From positions 4,588,320 to 4,652,319 of the forward strand of contig NZ_AP022871.1 of NCBI RefSeq assembly GCF_011764565.1: a stretch of 64,000 nucleotides of DNA, written 5' to 3'. Shown here in pieces: positions 51,711 to 60,782 of the stretch (its first letter is position 1; each line of letters begins with the position of its first letter). The stretch comes from Phytohabitans suffuscus. GTDB lineage: Bacteria > Actinomycetota > Actinomycetes > Mycobacteriales > Micromonosporaceae. The translations under genes were made by a program, and so were the position numbers. The notes under the pieces were generated by a model. That model had not been told where the DNA came from. It was given only the letters and a program-made list of their open reading frames with translations, and did not search any database.

Positions 51711-52037
51711 GCCGTGGTGGTGGAGGACGGGCCGGCGCACCGGTTCGAGGTGTTGGTCGACGGGGAGGCCGCGGGCTACGCGGCGTACCGGCGCACCGGG
51801 GCCGCGATCTCCTTCACCCACACCGAGGTCGACGAGCGGTTCGAGGGGCGCGGGCTGGGGTCGGTGCTGGTGCGCGGCGCGCTCGACGCGGCGCGGGCGC
51901 GGGGGTTGGCGGTGCTGCCGTTCTGCCCGTTCGTGCGGCGCTACATCTCCCGCCACCAGGAGTACCTGGATCTGGTGCCGGCCAACCAGCGGGCCCGCTT
52001 CGAGCTGCCCGCGGACGACGGGGAGGGCGACCGGTGA
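51702..52037 (+). CDS. GNAT-like N-acetyltransferase (YjdJ/PF14542 type)
   Basis: A 111-aa compact acetyltransferase: EDGPAHRFEVLVDGEAAGYA, ISFTHTEVDERFEGRGLGSV with the acetyl-CoA loop RGLGSVLVRGALDAARARG, and PFCPFVRRYISRHQEYLDLV. The last block is the hallmark of this short GNAT family. The substrate is unknown. Its stop overlaps the next start by 4 bp (GTGA), indicating co-translation. Confidence 0.88.
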   Translation: MSDAVVVEDGPAHRFEVLVDGEAAGYAAYRRTGAAISFTHTEVDERFEGRGLGSVLVRGALDAARARGLAVLPFCPFVRRYISRHQEYLDLVPANQRARFELPADDGEGDR

Positions 52038-52672
52038 GCGTGCTGAGCGGGTTGGTGGAGGTCACTTCCGGCGAGGAGCTGAACGAGCTGCTCGGGGGCG
52101 CGCCCAAGCAGCCCGTGATCGACAAGGTGCGGACCGCGCTGCAGGACACGCACCGGCAGTGGCTGGCGATGTCGCCGTTCTGCCTGATCGGCACCGCGGA
52201 CGCGGCCGGTAACTGCGACGTGTCGCCCAAGGGTGACCCGGCCGGCTTCGCGCTCGTGCTCGACGACACCACGATCGCGATCCCGGACCGGCCGGGCAAC
52301 CGCCGTGCCGACGGCTTTCGCAACGTGCTGGGCAACCCGCACGTCGGCCTGCTCTTCATGGTCCCCGGGCGGGGTGACACGCTACGGATCAACGGCCGGG
52401 CCCGGCTCGTGCGGGACGCGCCGTTCTTCGACGAGATGACGGTCAAGGGGCACCGGCCGCGGCTGGCGCTGGTGGTCGAGATCGACCAGGTGTTCTTCCA
52501 CTGTGCCAAGGCGTTCATGCGCTCAGGGCTGTGGCGGCCGGAGACCTGGGACCCGGAGACGCTGCCGTCGCGGGCCCGGATCGTCCAGTGTGTCGAGCGC
52601 CCGAACGAGTCGATCGAGGTGCTGGAAAAGCACTATGGACCCGAGTACGCGAAGGGCCTTTATGCGGAGTGA
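52034..52672 (+). CDS. Pyridoxamine-5'-phosphate-oxidase-family FMN-binding protein
   Basis: The 212-aa protein has AMSPFCLIGTADAAGNCDVS, PKGDPAGFALVLDDTTIAIP, RPGNRRADGFRNVLGNPHVG, LLFMVPGRGDTLRINGRARL and VFFHCAKAFMRSGLWRPETW, the pattern of the MSMEG_1061 subfamily of flavin reductase-like split-barrel proteins. It probably binds FMN or F420; reaction unknown. GTG start 52034, overlapping the GNAT gene. Confidence 0.88.
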   Translation: MSVLSGLVEVTSGEELNELLGGAPKQPVIDKVRTALQDTHRQWLAMSPFCLIGTADAAGNCDVSPKGDPAGFALVLDDTTIAIPDRPGNRRADGFRNVLGNPHVGLLFMVPGRGDTLRINGRARLVRDAPFFDEMTVKGHRPRLALVVEIDQVFFHCAKAFMRSGLWRPETWDPETLPSRARIVQCVERPNESIEVLEKHYGPEYAKGLYAE

Positions 52673-52709
52673 TCGTCCAATGGTTGCCGCGAAGGGGGAC
52701 CATGGCCCT

Positions 52710-52952
52710 ATGTCGTTCTTGACTCGATGGTGGGCGCGCGCGACGGCCGTGCTCATCGGCATGGTGGTCGCGGTGCTCGTGCCGGCCGCGGCGTGGGCAG
52801 CCGACAACGAGGTCGTCCTGGAGGCGGCCCGGCGCAGGCCGCGCCTGGGTGGCTTCGGGCTCTTCGCCGGCCTCTGCTGCCTGGTCGTGGTGGCGATCAT
52901 CGTGATCAGCCTGCTGGCGCTGACCCGCGGCCGCCGCAACAAGGGCCGCTGA
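52710..52952 (+). CDS. Small secreted/membrane protein
   Basis: The 80-aa protein starts MSFLTRWWARATAVLIGMVV with a signal peptide ending at AAAWA, a short soluble part (ADNEVVLEAARRRPRLGG) and a C-terminal transmembrane helix (FAGLCCLVVVAIIVISLLAL) with a basic tail. No family recognised. ATG 52680 would add ten residues. AAGGGGG is upstream. Confidence 0.6.
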   Translation: MSFLTRWWARATAVLIGMVVAVLVPAAAWAADNEVVLEAARRRPRLGGFGLFAGLCCLVVVAIIVISLLALTRGRRNKGR

Positions 52953-52978
52953 ACCCCTCCGCGCGGGCGGACAGGCGG

Positions 52979-53746
52979 TCAGCTGCCCTTCGTACGGTGC
53001 TTCCAGCGCAGGCGAAATGGCATGACCGCGCTTTCGACCTTTGTCCGCGTGGTCATCTTGGAGGCGCCGCTGGTGCGCTCCTCGAAGCGGATCGGCACTT
53101 CGATGATCGTGTGGCCGAGCTGCGTGGCCAGGTAGTGCATCTCCACCTGGAAGCTGTAGCCGTTCGACTGCACCCGGTCGAGGCCGATGTCGCGCAGCAC
53201 GTCGGCCCGCCACACCTTGAAACCGGCGGTGAGGTCGCGGATCCGCACGTTGAGCAGGGTGTGGACGTAGAAGTTGGCCCAGCCGCTGAGCGCGCGACGG
53301 TACAGGGGCCAGTTTTCGTCGAGCTGGCCGCCCGGCACGTAGCGCGAGCCGATCACCACGCCGGCGCGGGTGGACATGAGCGTGCCGAGCAGGCCCGGAA
53401 GGGCCTCCGGCGGGTGTGACAGGTCGGCGTCCATCTGCGCCACGTACTCCGCGCCGCCGTCGAGCGCCCGGCTCATACCGTCCACGTACGCCCGGCCGAG
53501 GCCCTCCTTGCCCGCCCGGTGCACCACCGTGACGCGCCCGGGGTTTTCCGCCGCGAGCTTGTCGGCGACCTCGCCTGTGCCGTCCGGGGAGTTGTCGTCG
53601 GCGATGAGCACGTGCAGACCCGGCATGGACAGGCCGAGGAGCCGCTCGACGAGCGGGACCACATTGTCCACTTCGTTGTACGTTGGCACGACGACGGTCA
53701 ATCGGGCGTCCCGCCAGGGCGAGGGCAACTCGACAGGGTTTGTCAC
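52979..53746 (-). CDS. Polyprenol monophosphomannose synthase (GT2)
   Basis: A 255-aa family-2 glycosyltransferase: LTVVVPTYNEVDNVVPLVER, VLIADDNSPDGTGEVADKLA, the DXD-type YVAQMDADLSHPPEALPGLL, GSRYVPGGQLDENWPLYRRA, DLTAGFKVWRADVLRDIG and PIRFEERTSGASKM. This is the Ppm1/DPM1 pattern: transfer of mannose from GDP-mannose to polyprenyl phosphate at the inner membrane for lipoglycan synthesis and protein mannosylation. No Lnt domain is fused. GTG start 53746. Confidence 0.88.
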   Translation of the reverse strand: MTNPVELPSPWRDARLTVVVPTYNEVDNVVPLVERLLGLSMPGLHVLIADDNSPDGTGEVADKLAAENPGRVTVVHRAGKEGLGRAYVDGMSRALDGGAEYVAQMDADLSHPPEALPGLLGTLMSTRAGVVIGSRYVPGGQLDENWPLYRRALSGWANFYVHTLLNVRIRDLTAGFKVWRADVLRDIGLDRVQSNGYSFQVEMHYLATQLGHTIIEVPIRFEERTSGASKMTTRTKVESAVMPFRLRWKHRTKGS

Positions 53747-53820
53747 CGCGTAAGGGTATCGCTGCCGGCAGCAGGCCGCCCGCCGCCTGCGCTGGCCGGG
53801 GCCGCGGCTACCGTGACCGT

Positions 53821-54651
53821 GTGAAGCTCCTGCATTCCGGCAAGGTCCGTGACGTGTACGCGGACGGTGACGACCTCATCCTGGTCGCCTCCGACCGGGT
53901 GTCCGTTTACGACGTCGTGCTGCCCACCCCGGTCCCGGACAAGGGTGCGGTGCTCACCCGCCTGTCGCTGTGGTGGTTCGAGCAGCTCAGCGACATCGTG
54001 CCGCATCACGTGATCTCCGCGACCGACGTGCCGCCGGAGTTCGCCGGGCGGGCGATCCGGTGCCGGCGGCTGCGGATGGTGCCGGTCGAGTGCATCGCGC
54101 GCGGCTACCTCACCGGTCTGGGGCTAAAGGAGTACGAGAAGTCGGGCGCGGTCTCCGGCGTGCCGCTGCCCGCCGGGCTGGTCGAGGCCGACCGGCTGCC
54201 CGAGCCGATCTTCACACCGACGACCAAGGCGCCGGTCGGCGAGCACGACGAGTTCATCACGTACGACGACGTGACCGCCGAGGTCGGCACGGAGACCGCC
54301 GAGGAGCTGCGCCGGATCACCCTCGCGGTCTACCGGCGGGGCGCCGAGATCGCGGCCGACCGGGGCATCGTGATCGCCGATACCAAGCTTGAGCTGGGCT
54401 GGGCGCCGGACGGCACGCTGGTGCTCGCCGACGAGGTGCTTACGCCGGATTCATCCCGGTTCTGGGCGGCCGACTCGTGGCAGCCGGGCCGGGCGCAGTT
54501 CTCGTTCGACAAGCAGTTCGTCCGCGACTGGGCGACGGGCACCGGCTGGGACAAGCGACCCCCGGCCCCGGAGGTGCCGGAGGAGGTCGTGGCGGCCACC
54601 CGCGCCCGATACATCGAGGTCTACGAGCGGCTGACCGGGCTCTCCTGGTAG
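53821..54651 (+). CDS. purC: SAICAR synthetase
   Basis: The 276-aa enzyme joins aspartate to CAIR in purine biosynthesis. Visible: VKLLHSGKVRDVYADGDDLI (ATP loop), LVASDRVSVYDVVLPTPVPD, VECIARGYLTGLGLKEY, FTPTTKAPVGEHDEFITYDD, DTKLELGWAPDGTLVLADEV and SFDKQFVRDWATGTGWDKRP. GTG 53821 gives the normal N-terminus. Its 3' end overlaps the convergent TetR gene by 31 bp. Confidence 0.95.
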   Translation: MKLLHSGKVRDVYADGDDLILVASDRVSVYDVVLPTPVPDKGAVLTRLSLWWFEQLSDIVPHHVISATDVPPEFAGRAIRCRRLRMVPVECIARGYLTGLGLKEYEKSGAVSGVPLPAGLVEADRLPEPIFTPTTKAPVGEHDEFITYDDVTAEVGTETAEELRRITLAVYRRGAEIAADRGIVIADTKLELGWAPDGTLVLADEVLTPDSSRFWAADSWQPGRAQFSFDKQFVRDWATGTGWDKRPPAPEVPEEVVAATRARYIEVYERLTGLSW

Positions 54652-55238
54652 ACCCACCGGTCGCGGACGCTCGACCAGCCGGGCGCCGGGCCGGGGAGCG
54701 GGCCGGCGCCGGGCGCGCGGAGCCCGTCCAGCACGAGGGCCAGCCAGCGATGCCGGTACGGCCCGCCGGGCAGCGCGCTCATGTCGCTGATCGTGAGCAC
54801 GATGTCGGCGCTGGTCACGTCGGCGCGCAGCGCGCCCTCGGCCCGCGCCCGGCCGACGATCTCGTCGATCGCCTCGTGGCCCCGCTCGGCCAGCGCGAAC
54901 ATCTCCTCGGTCGCCGGAAACGTGCCGGCCAGCCGGGCCAGCGAGCCCACCCGCAGGTCGACGCAGCGCCGCATGTACCGGGTCAGCGCCGACCAGCCGT
55001 CCGGCTCCTCGGCGAGGGCGGCGTCGGCCTCGGCCATCGACCGCTCCATCGAGGTCGTGCAGACCGCCCGCATCAGGTCGACCTTGCTCGGGTACCGCCG
55101 GTACAGCGAGCCCATGCCGACCCCCGCGCGGGCCGCGATCGCGGACATCGGCGCGTCGGCGCCGAGCTCGGCGAAGACGTCACGGGCGGCGAGGAAGACG
55201 GCTTCGTCGTTGCGGTCGGCCTCCGCGCGGCGGCTCAT
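54621..55238 (-). CDS. TetR-family repressor
   Basis: The 205-aa protein has an N-terminal helix-turn-helix (AVFLAARDVFAELGADAPMS, AIAARAGVGMGSLYRRYPSK VDL) and a helical ligand-binding domain with FALAERGHEAIDEIVGRARA. It is divergent from the MFS exporter with an intervening 26-bp near-perfect palindrome, the standard arrangement of a repressor controlling an efflux pump. The ligand is unknown. Confidence 0.9.
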   Translation of the reverse strand: MSRRAEADRNDEAVFLAARDVFAELGADAPMSAIAARAGVGMGSLYRRYPSKVDLMRAVCTTSMERSMAEADAALAEEPDGWSALTRYMRRCVDLRVGSLARLAGTFPATEEMFALAERGHEAIDEIVGRARAEGALRADVTSADIVLTISDMSALPGGPYRHRWLALVLDGLRAPGAGPLPGPAPGWSSVRDRWVYQESPVSRS

Positions 55239-55283
55239 GTGACGGAGCTTACCGGCGACCGGAGCGAATCATTCCGCTAGGGT

Positions 55284-55309
55284 AACGGAGCAGAACGTTC
55301 CGCTCCGTT
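55284..55309. promoter_or_regulatory. Operator for the TetR/MFS pair
   Basis: AACGGAGC-A-GAACGTTC-C-GCTCCGTT is a 26-bp palindrome broken only at one symmetric pair. It lies 16 bp before the exporter start and 46 bp before the repressor start, so binding would block both. Confidence 0.75.
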
Positions 55310-55324
55310 TGGAGGTCGCCACCC

Positions 55325-56731
55325 GTGAAGCTCCTGGTCACCTGCGCGGCACAGTTCCTCGTGGTGCTCGACGTCTCGATCGTCAACGTCGCCCTGCCGG
55401 CGATGCGCGACGACCTGGGCTTCGGCGGCAGCGGCCTGGAGTGGGTGGTGAACGCGTACGCGCTGGCGTTCGCCGGCTTCCTGCTGCTCGGCGGCCGGGT
55501 CGCCGACCTCTTCGGCCGCCGCCGCGCGCTGGTCGGCGGCCTCGCGCTCTTCGCCGGCGCGAGCCTGGCCGGTGGGCTGGCGACCGCGCCCTGGATGCTG
55601 GTGGCGGCGCGTTCGGTGCAGGGGCTCGGCGGTGCGCTGCTGATGCCCGCCACGCTCGCGATCCTGACCGCCACGTACCCGGAAGGGCCGCAGCGGGCCC
55701 GCGCGGTCGCGGTGTGGAGCGCGGTCGGCGCGGCCGGTGGTGCCGCCGGCTCGGTCTTCGGCGGGCTCCTCACCGAGTTCCTCTCCTGGCGGTGGACCCT
55801 GCTGGTCAACGTGCCGATCGGGGCCGCCGCGATCGTGGCCGCGCTGCTCGTGCTCGACCCCGGCCGGGAGGGCGGCGGGCGGCGCCTGGACCTGGTCGGC
55901 GCGGTGACCGCCACGGCCGGCCTGACCTCACTCGCGTTCGGCGTGACCCAGACCCGCGAGCACGGCTGGGGCGCGGCGGCCACGCTGGCACCGCTGGTCG
56001 CCGGCGTGCTCCTGCTGCTGGTGTTCGTGGCCGTGCAGGCATGGGTGGCCCGCGAGCCGCTGATGCCGCTGCGGCTCTTCCGCTCGCGCTCGGTCTCCAG
56101 CGCCAACGTGGTGATCCTGCTGACCGGCGGCGCGGGCTTCGCGATGTGGTACTTCGTCTCGCTGTACCTGCAGAACGTGCGCGGCTACGGCGCCCTGGCG
56201 GCCGGGCTGGCGTTCCTGCCGCACACCTTGGCGATCATCGTGGCGGCCCGGGTCGCGCCGCGGCTGATGGCCCGCATCGGCATCCGCTCGTGCGTGGTGC
56301 TCGGTGCGCTGGTCGGCGCGGCCGGCTTCTTCTGGCAGTCCCGGCTGGGCGTCGACAGTGGACTGGTCACCGGCGTCCTGCTGCCCGGCGTGGTGATGAC
56401 GGCCGGGATGGGGCTCACCTTCACGCCGCTGGCCGCCGCGGCCACGACCGGCGCGGCGCGCGGCGACAGTGGACTGGTCTCCGGCTTGCTCAACTCGTCG
56501 CGCCAGATCGGCGGGTCGGTGGGGCTCGCGGCGCTGGCCACGGTCGCGGCCGCGCACACACAGAGCCTCGGCACCTCCGGCGCGGCGGTCACCGCCGGTT
56601 ACAGCCGGGCGTTTCTGATCGCGTCGATGCTGCTTCTCGTCGCGGCTGTGGCGACGGTGCTGCTGCCCCCGCCGCCCCGTACGCCGAAGGCTCCCGCCCT
56701 CGCCGGAGCGGCGCGGGCGGGAGCCGCCTGA
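55325..56731 (+). CDS. MFS drug exporter (DHA2 type)
   Basis: The 468-aa protein has about 14 hydrophobic helices. Visible: motif D1-like LVVLDVSIVNVALPAMRDDL, motif A GGRVADLFGRRRALVGGLAL, motif B region AARSVQGLGGALLMPATLAI, motif C VWSAVGAAGGAAGSVFGGLL, typical of the EmrB/QacA proton antiporters. GTG 55325 follows TTGGAGG. Regulated by the divergent TetR repressor. Substrate unknown. Confidence 0.92.
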   Translation: MKLLVTCAAQFLVVLDVSIVNVALPAMRDDLGFGGSGLEWVVNAYALAFAGFLLLGGRVADLFGRRRALVGGLALFAGASLAGGLATAPWMLVAARSVQGLGGALLMPATLAILTATYPEGPQRARAVAVWSAVGAAGGAAGSVFGGLLTEFLSWRWTLLVNVPIGAAAIVAALLVLDPGREGGGRRLDLVGAVTATAGLTSLAFGVTQTREHGWGAAATLAPLVAGVLLLLVFVAVQAWVAREPLMPLRLFRSRSVSSANVVILLTGGAGFAMWYFVSLYLQNVRGYGALAAGLAFLPHTLAIIVAARVAPRLMARIGIRSCVVLGALVGAAGFFWQSRLGVDSGLVTGVLLPGVVMTAGMGLTFTPLAAAATTGAARGDSGLVSGLLNSSRQIGGSVGLAALATVAAAHTQSLGTSGAAVTAGYSRAFLIASMLLLVAAVATVLLPPPPRTPKAPALAGAARAGAA

Positions 56732-56739
56732 GAGCGATC

Positions 56740-57951
56740 TCAGGGACGGCGCCACTTCTGGGCGGCGGTGCCGTTGCAGGTCCAGATCTGCAGCCGGGTG
56801 CCATCGGCCGAGCTGGCCCCGCGGGCGTCGAGACACTTGTTGGAGGAGACGTTGACGATGTCGCCCGCGGCCTCGATCCGCCACTGTTGAGCGCCGGTGC
56901 CGTTGCAGTCGTACAGCTGGACCGGTGTGCCGTCCGCGGTGCCGGCGGCGGTGACGTCCATGCACTTGCCCAGCGCGCGGAGCGAGGCGTTGGCGCCGCT
57001 GGTCCAGCTCTGCGCGGCGGTGCCGTTGCAGGTCCAGAGCTGCACGGGGGTGCCGTTGGCCGTGTTCGCACTGGCGACGTCGACGCACTTGTTGCCCAGC
57101 CCGACGATCGTGTTGCCACCGGGCTGCGGGTTGCCGCCGGTGTTCCACGCGTACGCCCGCACGTAGTCGACCGTGAGCGTCTGCGGCAGGACGGTGCTGC
57201 CGTCCGGGTACCCGGGCCAGTAGCCGCCGACCGCGACGTTCATGATCAGGAAGAACGGGTGGTTGAAGACCCACTGGTTGCCGTTCAGCGAGGCCGGGGT
57301 GATCCGGAAGTACTGGATGCCGTCCACGTACCAGGTGATCGAGTCCGGTGCCCAGTCCACTGTGAACACGTGGAACGCGTCCGAGAAGCGGGGCCCGCTG
57401 TAGCCGCCACCGATGCCGCCGGCGCCGGAGTATCCGGGCCCGTGCACCGTGCCGTGCACCGTGTTGGGCTCGCGGCCGATGTTCTCCATGATGTCGATCT
57501 CGCCGCTGGTGGGCCAGTTGACCGGGGTGCCGAGCATCCAGAACGCCGGCCAGATGCCCTGGCTGTACGGCAGCTTCATGCGTGCCTCGAAGCGCCCGTA
57601 CGTCTGCTGGAAGGTGCCCGAGGTGAGCAGGCGGGCGGACGTGTACTGGCACGTGCCGTAGTGGCACTGGTAGTTGTTCGGGTTTTCCCGGCGGGCGGTG
57701 ATGACCAGGTTGCCCGCGCCGTCCAGCGCCGCGTTGCGGGTGCTGTTCGTGTAGTACTGCTGCTCGTTGTTGCCCCAGCCGCCACCGCCGATGTCATACC
57801 GCCACTTGCTGGGGTCGGGCGCGCTGCCGGCCGCGCCGTTGAACTCGTCGGACCAGGTCAGGGCCCCGGGCGCGGCCATCGCCGGGCTGCTCGCCGCGGG
57901 CACGACCAAGCCGGCCGCCACGAGCGCCAGGACCAACAGGGCTCTCCGCAT
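56740..57951 (-). CDS. GH16 beta-glucanase with C-terminal ricin-type lectin (CBM13) domain
   Basis: The 403-aa secreted enzyme has a signal peptide (MRRALLVLALVAAGLVVPAA..SSPAMA), a GH16 domain ~28-270 with the catalytic GEIDIMENIG (nucleophile and acid/base Glu) and YGRFEARMKLPYSQGIWPAF, then a Pro/Gly linker and a ricin B-like trefoil of three repeats (NKCVDVASANTANGTPVQLW, GKCMDVTAAGTADGTPVQLY, NKCLDARGASSADGTRLQIW, each with Q-x-W). It likely cleaves beta-1,3- or mixed-linked glucans outside the cell. ATG 57951 follows AAAGAGGAGGG. Confidence 0.92.
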   Translation of the reverse strand: MRRALLVLALVAAGLVVPAASSPAMAAPGALTWSDEFNGAAGSAPDPSKWRYDIGGGGWGNNEQQYYTNSTRNAALDGAGNLVITARRENPNNYQCHYGTCQYTSARLLTSGTFQQTYGRFEARMKLPYSQGIWPAFWMLGTPVNWPTSGEIDIMENIGREPNTVHGTVHGPGYSGAGGIGGGYSGPRFSDAFHVFTVDWAPDSITWYVDGIQYFRITPASLNGNQWVFNHPFFLIMNVAVGGYWPGYPDGSTVLPQTLTVDYVRAYAWNTGGNPQPGGNTIVGLGNKCVDVASANTANGTPVQLWTCNGTAAQSWTSGANASLRALGKCMDVTAAGTADGTPVQLYDCNGTGAQQWRIEAAGDIVNVSSNKCLDARGASSADGTRLQIWTCNGTAAQKWRRP

Positions 57952-57982
57952 TTGGCATCACCCTCCTCTTTGTAGTTAACAA

Positions 57983-58011
57983 ACCTGTCAGATCGATAAA
58001 CGTCGTGTCAA
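57983..58011 (-). promoter_or_regulatory. Possible promoter of the glucanase gene
   Basis: On the minus strand TTGACA (58011-58006), then 17 nt, then ACAGGT; the -35 is consensus but the -10 is weak. It lies ~45 bp upstream of the start in an AT-richer stretch. Confidence 0.3.
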
Positions 58012-58081
58012 GAGAGCGGTTTCTGGCGGCACGTTCGAGGCGATACCGGGCGCATCCGGGCTTGCCCATAGGATCCGGTGC

Positions 58082-59020
58082 GTGCGTGACATCGCCGTCT
58101 TCAGTGGAACCGCCCACCCCGACCTGGCCGAGGAGATCTGCGCCCACCTTGACGTGCCACTACACCCGGTGAGGGTGTCCCGCTTCGCCAACGACTGCCT
58201 GGAGGTCCAGCTCGAGGCCAACTGCCGGGAACGCGACGTGTTCCTGATCCAGCCGCTCGTGCCGCCGGTACAGGAGCACCTGGTCGAGCTGCTGCTGATG
58301 CTCGACGCCGCCCGGGGCGCCTCCGCGGGCCGGATCACCGTCGTGATGCCCCACTACGCGTACGCCCGCTCGGACAAGAAGGACGCGCCGCGCATCTCCA
58401 TCGGCGCCCGCCTGGTGGCCGACCTGCTCAAGACCGCCGGCGCCGACCGGGTGCTGGCCGTGACGCTGCACTCGCCGCAGGTGCACGGGTTCTTCGGCAT
58501 GCCGGTCGACCACCTGCACGCACTCCGCGAGCTGGCCGCCCACTTCCGGCAGTACGACCTCACCGAGGCGGTCGTGGTCTCGCCCGACCTCGGCAACGCC
58601 AAGGAGGCGTCGCACTTCGCCCGCATGATCGGCACCCCGGTCGCCGCCGGAGCCAAGCAGCGCTTCCCCGACGACCGCGTGAAGATCAGCGCCGTGATCG
58701 GCGACGTCGTCGACCGGGACGTGATCGTGCTGGACGACGAGATCGCCAAGGGCAGCACGATGATCGAGCTGATGGACCACCTGCGCGAGCTGAAGGTCCG
58801 CTCGATCCGGCTCGCCTGCACCCACGGGCTCTTCTCCAGCGGCGCGCTGCACCGGCTCAGCGACCAGGAGGGCGTACTGGAGATCGTCTGCACGAACACC
58901 GTGCCGATACCGACCGAGAAGCGGGTGCCCAAGCTGCGCGTGCTCTCGGTGGCGCCGGCACTCGCCGAGGCGATGCGCCGTATCCACAATGGAGAGTCGG
59001 TGAGCGCCCTCTTCGGCTAG
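58082..59020 (+). CDS. prs: Ribose-phosphate pyrophosphokinase (PRPP synthetase)
   Basis: The 312-aa enzyme makes PRPP from ribose-5-phosphate and ATP. Visible: IAVFSGTAHPDLAEEICAHL, FANDCLEVQLEANCRERDVF, PHYAYARSDKKDAPRISIGA, TLHSPQVHGFFGMPVDHL, VVVSPDLGNAKEASHFARMI and the PRPP loop VIVLDDEIAKGSTMIELM. Relative to the classical class I enzyme several residues differ (LEAN, DLGNAKEA), so this may be a second, divergent paralogue and not the only housekeeping copy. GTG start 58082. Confidence 0.88.
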   Translation: MRDIAVFSGTAHPDLAEEICAHLDVPLHPVRVSRFANDCLEVQLEANCRERDVFLIQPLVPPVQEHLVELLLMLDAARGASAGRITVVMPHYAYARSDKKDAPRISIGARLVADLLKTAGADRVLAVTLHSPQVHGFFGMPVDHLHALRELAAHFRQYDLTEAVVVSPDLGNAKEASHFARMIGTPVAAGAKQRFPDDRVKISAVIGDVVDRDVIVLDDEIAKGSTMIELMDHLRELKVRSIRLACTHGLFSSGALHRLSDQEGVLEIVCTNTVPIPTEKRVPKLRVLSVAPALAEAMRRIHNGESVSALFG

Positions 59021-59071
59021 CGCCGCCATCGAGAACCGGCGCGGTGACGCCGCGGTAGCTCGGATCCGCCT

Positions 59072-59395
59072 TCAGGAAGCGCGACCCAACGCGGCGCTGA
59101 TCCGCACGGTGGTGCCGCTCGGGCCGGTCTGCACCTCCATGCGGTCGCTGAGCCGACCCGCCAGCCACAGGCCCCACCCGCCGGGCGTGTCGGCGACGGG
59201 CCGGGCGCCGCTGGTGAGGCGGGTGTCGTCGAAGCCCTCGCCGTGGTCGGAGACCTCGCAGACCACCTCGTCACCCCGGCGCCACAGCCGCAGGCGGCCC
59301 TTGCCACCCCCGTGCCGCACCGCGTTGGTGAGTAGCTCGTTGACCGCCAGCACGAAGTCGTCCAGCCGCTGGCCGACCATGCCGGCCTTGCCCAC
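59072..59395 (-). CDS. Anti-sigma-factor-type ATP-binding protein (RsbW-like)
   Basis: A GHKL ATPase domain: VLAVNELLTNAVRHGGGKGR (N-box), VVCEVSDHGEGFDDTRL (G1) and GGWGLWLAGRLSDRMEV (G2). Coding character continues upstream in the same frame to about 59476 (LLTETFERSQVTRLRHAVAS) before an in-frame TAG at 59477-59479, but no ATG/GTG start is available there, so either a CTG/TTG start, or an indel near the 5' end, is likely. It probably regulates sigma or phosphatase signalling with the divergent SpoIIE-type gene. Confidence 0.75.
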   Translation of the reverse strand: MGKAGMVGQRLDDFVLAVNELLTNAVRHGGGKGRLRLWRRGDEVVCEVSDHGEGFDDTRLTSGARPVADTPGGWGLWLAGRLSDRMEVQTGPSGTTVRISAALGRAS

Positions 59396-59573
59396 GCACG
59401 ACGCGACCGCATGGCGCAGCCGGGTGACCTGGCTGCGCTCGAAGGTCTCGGTGAGGAGCGGGACCGTGTCGATGGACTAACCGTACCGAAGCGGTGAGGC
59501 GGCTGCTGTCTGGTGGTGCGGCCATCGCCCTCCGTCATCCCTGAGCCGGATTGTTCGCGCGCAAGCTCGCTCT

Positions 59574-60782
59574 GTGTCGCCGGTCGCGGATGGCGTGTGG
59601 GATGGTCAAGGGGTGCCAGACAGCGCCGCGAAGAGTGCGGCCGAGATCCTCGACCGGCTCGCGCGCACCGAGAGGCTGGGCAACCTGGGCTGGGCGGAGT
59701 GGGATCTCGCCACCGATACGGTCCAATGGTCCGACCACCTCTTTGAGATCTTCGAGCGGGACCGGACGGCCGGTCCCGCCACCCTCGCGCAGGCCAGGGA
59801 GTACGTGCTGCCGGACGACGTCGGGCGGGTGGACAAGGCGGCCCAGGCCCTGATCGGCGACGCGCAGGCGATCGACGTCTCGTTCCGGATCGCGGTGACC
59901 AGTGGAGTGCGCCACGTCCGGGCGATCTTCGAGGCCGAGCTCGGGCGGGACCGGCGGGCCCGCCTGGTGTACGGGGTGATCCAGGACGTCAGCGTCTTCG
60001 AGGCGGCCGAGCGCGACCGGGCCCGGCTCGCCGACGCCGAGGCCGAGTCGGCCGAGCTGCAGGCCAGCCTCCAGACCGAGCACCGGGTCGTCGCCGCGCT
60101 CCAGCAGGTCATCCTGCCCGTGCCGGCGGGCACCGTGCACCGCCCCGGCCTGCAGGCGGCCGTGCGCTACCAGCCGGCGGAGCAGGTGGCCCGGGTCGGC
60201 GGCGACTGGTTCGACCTGGTGCACCTGCCCGGCGACCGTACGCTGCTCGCGGTCGGCGACGTGGCCGGGCACGGCATGCCGGCGGCGGCCACGATGGCCC
60301 GGCTGCGGCACGCCCTCTCGGCGCTCGCCGTCACCACCGACGACCCCGGCCAGATGCTGGGCCACCTCAACCGGATGGTCTGCGACGACCCGTCCGGCCC
60401 GACCGCCACCGCCGCCGTCGCCCGCTTCGACCCGGAGACCTCCTCGGTCACCTGGGCCCAGGCCGGGCATCCGCCGCCGGTGCTGCTCACCCGGGACGGC
60501 GCCGCACCGCTCGACCGGCCCGAAGGCATGCTGGTGGGCGCCCAGCGCACGTCGGAGTACGCGACGGCCGTCACCGAGCTGGCCCCCGGCGACACCATGC
60601 TGATCTACACGGACGGGTTGATCGAGCGGCGCACGTACGACAGCGACTGGCTCGGCCCGGTGCTCCGCGCGGTCACCGGGGCGGCCGACCTGCCGCTGGA
60701 CGCTGTGCTGGCCCGCCTCCAGCCGGCCAGCCCGGACGACGACACGTGCGTGCTCGCCCTGCGCGCGGTTGTCGATGGCTGA
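59574..60782 (+). CDS. PAS-SpoIIE (PP2C-type) phosphatase
   Basis: The 402-aa protein has an N-terminal PAS-like domain (LGWAEWDLATDTVQWSDHLF, VRHVRAIFEAELGRDRRARL), a coiled helix (~145-175) and a C-terminal SpoIIE phosphatase domain with metal-binding GGDWFDLVHLP, VGDVAGHGMPAAATMARLRH and MLIYTDGLIERR and terminal DDDTCVLALR. It would dephosphorylate STAS antagonists in partner-switching pathways. The start is GTG 59574 or GTG 59613. The kinase gene downstream overlaps its end by 8 bp. Confidence 0.88.
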   Translation: MSPVADGVWDGQGVPDSAAKSAAEILDRLARTERLGNLGWAEWDLATDTVQWSDHLFEIFERDRTAGPATLAQAREYVLPDDVGRVDKAAQALIGDAQAIDVSFRIAVTSGVRHVRAIFEAELGRDRRARLVYGVIQDVSVFEAAERDRARLADAEAESAELQASLQTEHRVVAALQQVILPVPAGTVHRPGLQAAVRYQPAEQVARVGGDWFDLVHLPGDRTLLAVGDVAGHGMPAAATMARLRHALSALAVTTDDPGQMLGHLNRMVCDDPSGPTATAAVARFDPETSSVTWAQAGHPPPVLLTRDGAAPLDRPEGMLVGAQRTSEYATAVTELAPGDTMLIYTDGLIERRTYDSDWLGPVLRAVTGAADLPLDAVLARLQPASPDDDTCVLALRAVVDG